A stretch of DNA of 64,000 nt from CAZXEU01 sp965207385 (GTDB lineage Bacteria > Bacteroidota > Rhodothermia > Rhodothermales > Bin80). The stretch lies in contig CBDBLZ010000016.1 of assembly GCA_965207385.1 (NCBI GenBank), positions 33,768-97,767 of the forward strand, in the 5' to 3' direction. Of this stretch, positions 17,916 to 25,999 are shown in pieces; position 1 is the first letter of the stretch, and each line of letters begins with the position of its first letter. Made by a program: the position numbers and the translations under genes. The notes under the pieces were generated by a model. It did not search any database, had not been told where the DNA came from, and saw nothing but the letters and a program-made list of their open reading frames with translations.

Positions 17916-19034
17916 ATGGCCCAGGTTGTATTTGAAAACGTCCGGAAGGTCTTCGACAACGGACTGGTTGCTGTCAACGACGCTTCCTTTTCCGTTCAGG
18001 ACGGGGAGCTCCTCGTGCTGGTCGGGCCATCCGGCTGTGGCAAGAGTACGACGCTACGCATGCTGGCAGGCCTTGAAACCGTAACGGACGGCGTCATCCG
18101 CATCGGGGGTCGCGTCGTCAATCAGGTGCCTCCGAAGGATCGGGATATAGCCATGGTGTTCCAGAATTATGCGCTCTATCCCCACATGACGGTATACGAC
18201 AATGTGGCGTTCGGACTAAAGCTGCGCAAGTACTCCAAGAAGGACATCGCCGAACGCGTCGCCCAGGCAGCGGATATTCTTGGCATCCAGGAAATACTGG
18301 ATCGCAAACCCAAGCAGCTGTCCGGCGGGCAGCAGCAACGGGTAGCGGTGGGCAGAGCCATAGTCCGAAAGCCCGAGGTCTTTCTTTTCGACGAACCTCT
18401 GTCGAATCTGGACGCCAAGCTGCGTGTGCAAATGAGGACAGAGATCGCAAAGCTGCACCGCAGCCTCGGTGCCACCATGGTTTACGTGACGCACGACCAG
18501 GTCGAAGCCATGACCATGGGGGATCGCATCGTTGTCATGAAGGAGGGGCACATTCAGCAGATTGCCGAGCCTCTTGCCCTCTACAACCAGCCGGCCAACA
18601 CCTTCGTTGCGGGATTCATTGGAAGTCCCTCGATGAATCTCGTACGCGGAAGGCTCTTGCAGAACGGTAGCCTCCGGTTTTCGTCGTCGTGCGCCTCCAT
18701 TGAGCTGCCGCTGGGTCCTGCGCGTGTGAGCAGCCTGACCGCGCATGCCGACAGGGAAGTGGTACTGGGCGTCCGGCCGGAAGACCTCTATGTAGCCGGA
18801 AGCCAGGAGGCGCCGGATTCCTCGGAATCGCTGGAGCTGCCGCTGACCGTCATTGAGCCCATGGGCAATGAGATCTTCGCCTATGCAAGGGCAGGGGAGA
18901 ATACTCTGGTTGCCCGGGTCAAGCCCCAGCCGCTGCCAGATCCCGGCTCGACCATACGGCTGGCCGTGGACGTGGACAAGGTGCACTTGTTTGACGGCGA
19001 AACGGAGCAGGTCATTGCGTCGGGCGCGGAGTGA
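17916..19034 (+). CDS. MalK/UgpC-type sugar ABC transporter ATPase
   Basis: 372 residues. Walker A GPSGCGKST (about residues 37-45), signature LSGGQQQRVAVGRAI, Walker B FLFDEPLSNLDAKLR and switch region YVTHDQVEAMTMGDRI define the ABC core. Residues from about 240 form the MalK-type OB/TOBE regulatory domain (GSPSMNLVRGRL, LGVRPEDL). Family members energise carbohydrate importers (maltose, glycerol-3-phosphate, raffinose) and often serve several permeases. No binding protein or permease is adjacent, so it may be such a stand-alone shared ATPase. Probably under control of the divergent LacI-family regulator. Confidence 0.93.
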   Translation: MAQVVFENVRKVFDNGLVAVNDASFSVQDGELLVLVGPSGCGKSTTLRMLAGLETVTDGVIRIGGRVVNQVPPKDRDIAMVFQNYALYPHMTVYDNVAFGLKLRKYSKKDIAERVAQAADILGIQEILDRKPKQLSGGQQQRVAVGRAIVRKPEVFLFDEPLSNLDAKLRVQMRTEIAKLHRSLGATMVYVTHDQVEAMTMGDRIVVMKEGHIQQIAEPLALYNQPANTFVAGFIGSPSMNLVRGRLLQNGSLRFSSSCASIELPLGPARVSSLTAHADREVVLGVRPEDLYVAGSQEAPDSSESLELPLTVIEPMGNEIFAYARAGENTLVARVKPQPLPDPGSTIRLAVDVDKVHLFDGETEQVIASGAE

Positions 19035-19590
19035 TTTCCTCGTGCTCATGCGCCGGAGCCGGGGTCATTTTCCCGTGGAACCCGCCCGCAAGCGCCAGGG
19101 CGCAGGGCCGCGCCTTGCCTGCTGCGAATTGCAGTAAGCGGATTCATGTCAGAAATGCGGCCGTGGAAGCTGCCTCTTGACCGCAGGACCTTGCGGAGGC
19201 CGAAGCGATTTTCCCACAGCGCGTTGGGCACATACTACTTTGCCCCGTCCGCCCGTTAGAATAGGCCCGCCTTGCCCTGAATCGCAGCATTTGCAGTTCG
19301 CCGCTTACCTGCGGAGGCCTGCAGCAAGGCTCACCATGGAGCATTCCTATATGGCTACGGGCAGATTCCTGACCGTTACTGCCAATGTAAATCGGCTCGG
19401 ACGAATGTGTCAGGCATGGACGGGCCAATGCAGTTTCCGGGCATTGCCGCGAACAGATGATCGCTTAAATGACTTCCGCGACTGATGCTATCCTGGCTCA
19501 AATCAATCTCTTTACCGGGCTCGGATTCAGTCCTCATCGCAGGCGAGCCAAAGAGCTGAGCCGCTTCGAGACCAATGCAGACAGGTAACC
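19035..19590. other. Intergenic region without recognised gene
   Basis: About 555 bases between the MalK-type ATPase and the ABC-2 exporter. Short ORFs on both strands show no family resemblance, and no hairpin, repeat or RNA gene was recognised by eye. It presumably carries the promoter of the exporter operon. Confidence 0.4.
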
Positions 19591-20382
19591 GTGAATATGG
19601 AAACTGATCAGGACGGCCAGCTGGCCGGAACAAATGGCACCCCAGGTCCGCCACACCCGATGCTGGAGGCCAGGGACCTTTCCAAGCGATATGAAGATGG
19701 CCAGCTTGCGCTGGACAGGCTCTCCATGGAAGTGTGGTCCGGCCAGATCTACGTCATGCTTGGCGGAAACGGCGCCGGCAAGACCACAGCTATCAACCTG
19801 TTCCTGAACTTCATCGAACCAACCGATGGCGAGGCGCGGGTAGACAATATCGTGACGCACGAATATCCGCTGGAAGCCAAGAAGCGGCTGGCCTACGTGT
19901 CAGAAAACGTCATGCTGTACCCGAATTTCACGGCGGTGCAAAACCTCGACTTCTTTGCGCGTCTCGGCACGGACCGGAAATTCACCAGGGACGAGTACCG
20001 CGATGTGCTGCGTCGCGTCGGTCTGCAGGAAGAGGCACACCATCGCCGGCTCAAGGGGTTTTCGAAAGGGATGCGACAAAAGTGTGGCATTGCGATCGCG
20101 ATCCTAAGGGATGCTCCGGCGATCTTGCTGGATGAGCCCACGAGCGGTCTGGATCCGAAGGCTGCCTTTGAATTTATCCATCTCCTTTTGTCACTGCGTG
20201 AGGAAGGCAAGGCAATTCTCATGTCGACGCACGACATCTTCAGAGCCAAGCGCTTGGCGGACCAGGTGGGCATAATCAACGAAGGACGCCTGGTTATGCA
20301 GAAGAGCCGCGCCGAGCTTGTGGACGAAGACCTGGAGAAGCTGTATGTCCACTACATAGCAGGCGAAACGCAGGCTGCCTGA
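19591..20382 (+). CDS. ABC-2 type exporter ATPase
   Basis: 263 residues from GTG 19591, with an equally good ATG six bases later. Walker A GGNGAGKTT, signature FSKGMRQKCGIAIAI, Walker B AILLDEPTSGLDP and H-loop MSTHDIFRAKRLAD are present. It couples to the two permeases encoded directly downstream (38 and 30 base gaps), giving one complete exporter. The protein is a paralogue of the ATPase at 31259: both share LAY(V/I)xExVMLYxN after Walker A. Substrate unknown; relatives are annotated with NosFY/Gld-like exporters. Confidence 0.9.
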   Translation: MNMETDQDGQLAGTNGTPGPPHPMLEARDLSKRYEDGQLALDRLSMEVWSGQIYVMLGGNGAGKTTAINLFLNFIEPTDGEARVDNIVTHEYPLEAKKRLAYVSENVMLYPNFTAVQNLDFFARLGTDRKFTRDEYRDVLRRVGLQEEAHHRRLKGFSKGMRQKCGIAIAILRDAPAILLDEPTSGLDPKAAFEFIHLLLSLREEGKAILMSTHDIFRAKRLADQVGIINEGRLVMQKSRAELVDEDLEKLYVHYIAGETQAA

Positions 20383-20420
20383 TCCATCCGGCGCCGCTTG
20401 GCGCTAAGAGCACTGGGCCC

Positions 20421-21833
20421 ATGTTCCGACTACTCATTGCCAAGGAGCTGCGGGAGACGATCCTGACAGCAAAGTTTGCGGCAACCTTTGGCGTGTGCTC
20501 GATCCTTATCCTGGTTTCCTTCTACGTCGGCGCGCGCAATTACCAGGTAAGTCAGGAGGAGTATGAGGGTGCAGTAGCCGAGAATCTGACGCAGATGGAG
20601 GGGCTCACTGAGTGGTCCAGGATCTCTCACAGGATTTCTTTGCCGCCGCAGCCCCTGGCCGCGCTGGTCTCCGGCATTTCCAACGACATAGGCAGGACAG
20701 CGGACATGCGAACGCGCGGTGAGCTCCGCTTCGAAGACAGCCGCTACAACGAAGATCCCATATTTGCGGTCTTCCGTTTCCTGGACCTGGAGTTTCTCTT
20801 TACCACCGTATTGTCCCTTTTTGCCGTTCTGTTCGCTTTTGACGCCGTTAACGGTGAAAAGGAGAGAGGGACATTGAGGCTGTCCTTCGCCGCTCCCGTT
20901 GCGAAGGACACGTACATACTCAGCAAGCTGCTGGGCTCGTTTGCCGCTCTGGCGGTGCCGCTGCTGACTCCAATCCTGATTGGCTCGCTGCTCTTGCCCA
21001 TACTCGGGGTCCCGATGGACACGGACAGCTGGCTTCGGCTGGGCCTGATTATACTGGCCGGCTACCTGTACCTGGGCGTATTCCTGTGTCTTTCCATATT
21101 CATCTCAACGCTCACCCAGCGCTCTGCCAGTTCGTTTCTGCTGATACTCGTCTTCTGGATCGTTACCGTCATGGTCATTCCGCGAACGGCGGTATTGGTC
21201 GCGGGAAGAGCCGTGGACGTGCCGTCCGTCGACATGGTGAATTTCCAGAAGAACCGGTTCAGGGCCCAGCTTCTGCTGGAAGATTCCAGGGCCATGCGGG
21301 CCTGGCAGCAGGAAAACCCGATGTCGGGAGGTGATGCGATGCAGTGGGTGCAGGAGTTCATGGACTTCATGGGCGAGCAAAGGGATGTCCGCGACCAGAA
21401 GATGGAGGAGTTCTCGGGAAGACTGAACGAAGAAAGGCGCAATCGTGAATCCGTCCGCCAGACCTACGCGCTCGGTATCGCCCGGATTTCCCCGACATCG
21501 GTGTTTTCCATCCTGGCCTCCCGCCTCGCTGCCACGTCACTCGGGCTGAAGGAGCGCTTCCAGAATGCGGCATACGACTACCAGAGCGAATACGCGCAGT
21601 TTCAGGAGCAAAAGGGAGGCGGCACGGGGATGATGTTTCGGATCCGATCGCAGGACGAGGAAGAGGAGCCGGAACCGATAGATCTGCAGGAGCTGCCTGT
21701 ATTCGAATTCCGGCAACCGCCCGCGGCCGATCTGGCCGGTCAGTCATTGGTCGATCTTGGCTTGCTACTGGGGTTCAACATTCTCTTCTTTGCGGGCTCT
21801 TTCGTTGCCTTCCTGCGCTACGACGTGCGGTAA
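20421..21833 (+). CDS. ABC-2 type permease (DUF3526-like), subunit 1
   Basis: 470 residues. One N-terminal membrane segment (FAATFGVCSILILVSFYVGA), a periplasmic loop with ISNDIGRTADM, then a bundle of segments starting at FLFTTVLSLFAVLFAFDAVNGEKERGTLRL (the ABC-2 NosY-like signature). A second, long charged extracytoplasmic stretch (about 265-415) leads to a final helix LGLLLGFNILFFAGSFVAFLRYDVR. It is closely similar in layout to the next gene, so the transporter is probably a heterodimer formed after tandem duplication. Confidence 0.87.
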   Translation: MFRLLIAKELRETILTAKFAATFGVCSILILVSFYVGARNYQVSQEEYEGAVAENLTQMEGLTEWSRISHRISLPPQPLAALVSGISNDIGRTADMRTRGELRFEDSRYNEDPIFAVFRFLDLEFLFTTVLSLFAVLFAFDAVNGEKERGTLRLSFAAPVAKDTYILSKLLGSFAALAVPLLTPILIGSLLLPILGVPMDTDSWLRLGLIILAGYLYLGVFLCLSIFISTLTQRSASSFLLILVFWIVTVMVIPRTAVLVAGRAVDVPSVDMVNFQKNRFRAQLLLEDSRAMRAWQQENPMSGGDAMQWVQEFMDFMGEQRDVRDQKMEEFSGRLNEERRNRESVRQTYALGIARISPTSVFSILASRLAATSLGLKERFQNAAYDYQSEYAQFQEQKGGGTGMMFRIRSQDEEEEPEPIDLQELPVFEFRQPPAADLAGQSLVDLGLLLGFNILFFAGSFVAFLRYDVR

Positions 21834-21863
21834 GAGCCGTAGCCACCAGCCACACTTGGTCCC

Positions 21864-23321
21864 ATGTTTGCGACGGTTTTTGAGAAGGAGCTCAAGGCCA
21901 TACTGCTCAGCCCGAAATTCGTATCCACGTTTGCCGTCTTGTCCGTCCTGCTGCTGCTGAGCGTCTTTATTGGCATCCAGGACTACAGCGCCGCGGTTAG
22001 CCAGTATGAATCCGCGGTGCAGCTGGCCGAGCAGGAATTGAGCGAGGCCACCAACTGGTCCGGACTGCGCAGTACGGTCTACCGGCGGACTGATCCAATG
22101 CAGATCCTTGCAGCGGGGGTCAACAACGACATCGGTCGGCTCTCAACCATCAGTACGTCAGCCGGAGTAAAGCTCAGACAGAGCATATACCTGGAGGACA
22201 CCCTCTTTGCCTTGTTTCGCTTCATCGATTTCACGTTCGTGGTGCAGGTTGTGCTTTCGCTGTTTGCGATTCTGTTCACCTACGACGCTATTAACGGCGA
22301 GCGAGCATCCGGGACTTTGCGGCTGGCGTTCGCATCTCCCGTGCCGAGAGGAACCTACCTGGCGGCAAAGTTTGCCGGAGCGTGGACGGGTTTGGTCGCG
22401 CCGCTGGCCATCCCGATAGGGCTGGTCATCCTGATGCTCGTAGCATTCGGCATCCCACTGGAAGGTGATCATTGGTACAGGATTGTGAGCCTTATAGGAT
22501 TGTCGCTATTGTACTTCACGGTCTTTGTGGCACTGGGCCTCCTGGTTTCGGCATTAACCCGGTCGCCGAGGATTTCTTTTCTGGCGCTGCTGGTGCTATG
22601 GGTGGCGGGTGTGCTGATTGTTCCACGTGCCGCAACCATGGCCGCCGCGCAATGGGTGGAAGTGCCCAGTGTCGCCGAAATCGAGGCCACGAAGGACCGC
22701 TTCCGCAAGGATCGCAGGGACCAATACATGGAGGAGATGATGGAAAGCTACCGCAGTATGTCCCAGGAAACGAGCGGCATGAGCGAAGAAGAGGCAGACC
22801 AGTACAGGGACGACAACCGGGATAGGTGGGAGGAGGAAACGAATCGGCTGGAGCAGGACATGGATGACGATATCGCCAACCACGAGCGGATGCTCAGCGA
22901 GGACCTTCAGAACCGCAAGCGCGAGCAGGAACGCCTGACGATGAATCTGGCCCGCATAGTACCTCCTGCGGCATACCAGATCGCGGCTCTCAACATTGCC
23001 GGGACGAACGTCACGCTAAAGCCCCGCTATGAAGATGCCATGAGCGCCTACCGGAGCACCTATTCCCGATTCGTGGAATTGAAGACGGAAGAGGAGCGCG
23101 AAGAAATGCGCATGCAGCGGGACGGCGCAACCGTCGTGATAAGGGGAATGGGCGATGATACCGCGATTGATGCGAGTGAGATGCCACGCTTCGAGGTGCC
23201 GGAACAGACGTTTTCGGAAGCTATCCGGCCGTCGCTCATCGACCTCGGCATCCTGGCATTCTTTTCGGTGACGTTCTTTGGCGGTGCCTTCGTTGCGTTT
23301 CGGCGCTACGATGTGCGTTGA
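21864..23321 (+). CDS. ABC-2 type permease (DUF3526-like), subunit 2
   Basis: 485 residues, paralogous to the preceding gene: same ILxxxVxIG(I/A)RxY-like N-terminus, GVNNDIGRLS loop, FRFIDFTFVVQVVLSLFAIL segment, YDAINGERASGTLRL motif and the same C-terminal FGGAFVAFRRYDVR. The soluble loop after residue 265 is unusually acidic and predicted helical (MSEEEADQYRDDNRDRWEEE), possibly a coiled coil. It completes the three-gene exporter. No transported substrate can be deduced. Confidence 0.87.
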   Translation: MFATVFEKELKAILLSPKFVSTFAVLSVLLLLSVFIGIQDYSAAVSQYESAVQLAEQELSEATNWSGLRSTVYRRTDPMQILAAGVNNDIGRLSTISTSAGVKLRQSIYLEDTLFALFRFIDFTFVVQVVLSLFAILFTYDAINGERASGTLRLAFASPVPRGTYLAAKFAGAWTGLVAPLAIPIGLVILMLVAFGIPLEGDHWYRIVSLIGLSLLYFTVFVALGLLVSALTRSPRISFLALLVLWVAGVLIVPRAATMAAAQWVEVPSVAEIEATKDRFRKDRRDQYMEEMMESYRSMSQETSGMSEEEADQYRDDNRDRWEEETNRLEQDMDDDIANHERMLSEDLQNRKREQERLTMNLARIVPPAAYQIAALNIAGTNVTLKPRYEDAMSAYRSTYSRFVELKTEEEREEMRMQRDGATVVIRGMGDDTAIDASEMPRFEVPEQTFSEAIRPSLIDLGILAFFSVTFFGGAFVAFRRYDVR

Positions 23322-23468
23322 GGGATGCTTCGGTGGCGCGTCATCGGGAATCGTCGGTAAGGGCGAGAGATAACGCTGCGCTGCAAGGTACCCTCTGCGA
23401 TGCTGCGGCACGATAGTCCGGGTAGACGTCTTGGCGCCAGGACTGCACCCGGCCGCAAGACACCTGCT

Positions 23469-23492
23469 ACATGACGCGAAATTGCGTCATGT
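23469..23492. terminator. Inverted repeat between convergent genes
   Basis: ACATGACGC, loop GAAATT, GCGTCATGT: a perfect 9-base stem in the 240-base gap between the exporter operon and the convergent symporter gene. There is no U-run on either side, so it could be a factor-assisted bidirectional terminator or a protein-binding palindrome. Confidence 0.4.
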
Positions 23493-23561
23493 CTGCGAAA
23501 CCCGCCGAACGTTAGCGTAGCATGGCAGGCGCCGGGGCCTCAGTCGGCGTGGCCGTCACGC

Positions 23562-24824
23562 TTACCCACGCACCTCCTCGTCGATACCCTCTTCTCCTTC
23601 CCATTTCGCCACTACAGCCGCCGCGCACGAGTCGCTGTACACGTTGACGGCTGTGCGCGCCATGTCGAGGGGGCGGTCGATGGATAGCATTGCGCCCACG
23701 ATCAACATCGCCTCCGGATTTTCCCCAATCCCGATCACATTGAGGATGATGAAGATCACTACGAGACCTGCCGATGGCACCGCCGCAGCACCGATTGAGG
23801 CGAGTAGAGCCGTGAATACGACGACCACCTGGGTCATAAACCCGATGTCGGCTCCAAGGGCTTGTGCGATGAAGAGCGCGCCCGCACACTCCATTATGGC
23901 GGTTCCGTCCATGTTTATGGTGGCTCCCATGGGCAGGGTGAAGGAAGACACTCGATCAGAAGCCCCAACCTTTTCCGTCACGGTCTTGATAGTAACCGGC
24001 AAGGTCGCGGCGGAGGAACTCGTAGAGAACGCCACCAGAAGGGGTTCCCGCATGTTCATTGCATGCTTCCAGGGCGATACACGCCCCCAGAAGTAAAGCA
24101 GGAGCGGCAGCGTGATGAAGAAGTGGATGACCAGTCCCGAGCCCAGAGTTGCGACGTACTGAATCAGGTTTCCGAAGGATCGAAGGCCCGTCTCGCCGAC
24201 CAGCGTGACCATCAAGCCGAAAACACCGATCGGAAGCAGCATGATGATACCCGTGGTCAGGGACATCATGGCCTTGAAGAGCGCCTCAACGAGATCCGTG
24301 ACCTTGTTTCGGGGGCTTTCCGGCAAGGTCGTCACGGCAACTCCGAAAACAATGCTGAAGAATATGATTCCCAGCATGTCACCAGCCGAAGTGGCCATGA
24401 AGAAGTTGGTGGGGACGATATCGAGGATCAGGTCAATCGGCGAATCAGGCGTAGCGAGATCCGGGGCTTCCGCTCCGGTGTCGGTTACGGGATATCCTCG
24501 GCCCGGATTGAAGATGTTGAATAACAGCAGCCCGGTTAGCGCCGCAAAAAAGCTTGAGACCAGATAATAGGTAAGCGTCTTGCCGAACATTCGACCAACG
24601 GTCCGCCCGCTTCCGGCGGTTGCGACGCCCGCGATGATGGAGGTCACGACAAGCGGCACGATGATCATGCGCAGGAGTCGCATGAACAGGGTCCCCAGCC
24701 ACCCTACGTACTGCGCGACGAATTCTCCGGCCGGAGTCAGGCCAATACCGACACCCAGAACCATCGCGATAAATACCTGCCAATGAAGACGCCTGTACCA
24801 AGGAAGGTTGGGGTTGTAATCCAT
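23562..24824 (-). CDS. Dicarboxylate/amino acid:cation symporter (DAACS family)
   Basis: 420 residues, the standard length for GltP/DctA-type secondary transporters, with about eight hydrophobic segments. Diagnostic motifs are the serine-rich hairpin STSSSAATLPVTIKTV and the transport-core motif GATINMDGTAIMECAGALF (NMDGT sodium/substrate site), then SIGAAAVPSAGLVVI and the last-helix MLSIDRPLDMARTAVNVYSD. It imports glutamate, aspartate or C4-dicarboxylates with Na+ or H+. Which one cannot be decided here. Single gene, start ATG 24824. Confidence 0.94.
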   Translation of the reverse strand: MDYNPNLPWYRRLHWQVFIAMVLGVGIGLTPAGEFVAQYVGWLGTLFMRLLRMIIVPLVVTSIIAGVATAGSGRTVGRMFGKTLTYYLVSSFFAALTGLLLFNIFNPGRGYPVTDTGAEAPDLATPDSPIDLILDIVPTNFFMATSAGDMLGIIFFSIVFGVAVTTLPESPRNKVTDLVEALFKAMMSLTTGIIMLLPIGVFGLMVTLVGETGLRSFGNLIQYVATLGSGLVIHFFITLPLLLYFWGRVSPWKHAMNMREPLLVAFSTSSSAATLPVTIKTVTEKVGASDRVSSFTLPMGATINMDGTAIMECAGALFIAQALGADIGFMTQVVVVFTALLASIGAAAVPSAGLVVIFIILNVIGIGENPEAMLIVGAMLSIDRPLDMARTAVNVYSDSCAAAVVAKWEGEEGIDEEVRG

Positions 24825-25999
24825 GGGTTACCTGTTATGAGTGGCGTGAGTAACTAAGGTAATCACCCGAGACCGGGTTTCGCCAGAGTAAGGGTTATAC
24901 GCGGCTTACTTCACTTACTCCTCGGCTGGCTTTCGTTGAGTTCCAGACTGTCAGCGTGGCTGGGATTACCGACTGAAATACCGCGCAGGGCATTTTGCAT
25001 TCCGTCCTGCTGCGGCAGTAGGGCCGATGGGCGGTGTCTATCTCAAGATAGGGGAATTGCGCAGATAAGTGAACCTTACCCACGTAATCCTGCGTCGTGG
25101 CCGCGCTTGGCTTCAGGAGCAATTCCAGTCGCCAGAGGCGCAGCTAGAGGAGCCGGAACCCCGTCCGTCCGACACGCAGGGCCTCCGGCCCTGCTGAAGA
25201 GTTCCAGCCCCGTCATGCGGAAATTCCGGGCTGCTTTGACAACGCGGTCGATCTCCTTGCCGCAGCGCTCGCACCGACAGATGCGTACGTCTAGCGGAGT
25301 CTTAGACATCTCGCCCCGGCTGCTGCACCGCTGCGCTGTGGAGTGCGGGCTGACCAGTACCGATTCGCCTCCGGCGCTCGAAGCCTGACGTCGTAGGACC
25401 ATGGCAATGGCGCACCCGGGCCGCGTGACCTTTTCATGCATTGGCGCGGCTTGAAATTCGGGGCCGGCTCGATGAAGGCGCGCAGCGGCTCCAAGGATGC
25501 GGCCGTATAGATTGCCTATGGACAGAGGACAACGCGCTCGGGCGTTCGATGCCGCCGCAGCGCATGAGCCGGAGCGAACATGGACAATGCATTGGATGAG
25601 TAGCGCCGGAATTCCTCTTTAGTTTTTATACGGGCAAAGACCATGGCTAACAGAGGTAGACCAGGCAATGGCTCCAGGAATGGCCAGGCTATTCCGCGAC
25701 AGCTGCGTCCTGTACAATTTGCCATGAAAGTGCTCCCGTCATCACGTACAGTGCAATGCTCAGGACCTCCGCCAGCTGCATCCTGTACAATTTGTCATGA
25801 AAGTGCTCTTGATCATCGCGCGCAGACTTTGAATCGCAACGTGAAAGGAAGCACAGTGGGCGCATACCTCGCGGCATTGTTTGACGCGCCACAGCACGGA
25901 TTCGGAGCTACTGATTACGGATACGGAGCTGGAGCACTTGCGACGAATGGGACACACGACCGTGCGACTTGGAGCGCCAGAAGCTGGCCCCATGCCTTG
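24825..25999. other. Long leader/intergenic region before the TonB receptor
   Basis: About 1.17 kb without a supported gene. The receptor reading frame stays open back to 25643, but those 119 codons have no signal peptide or homology. The only structured element seen is the 35-base direct repeat listed separately. A minus-strand ORF (25076-25441) with a CRCERCGKE segment has no recognisable family. Confidence 0.45.
25701..25808. repeat. Pair of 35-bp direct repeats, 73 bp apart
   Basis: Copies at 25701-25735 and 25774-25808 match at 33 of 35 positions. Both begin AGCTGC, contain TCCTGTACAATTTG and end ATGAAAGTGCTC. They sit 190-300 bases upstream of the receptor start. They may be tandem regulator sites (TGTACA core) or a local duplication. 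Confidence 0.6.

Noticed and set aside
25076..25441. Minus-strand 121-codon ORF with a CRCERCGKE segment.
   Set aside because: Only a single Cys cluster, no recognised family, no clear ribosome site; left as uncertain noncoding.
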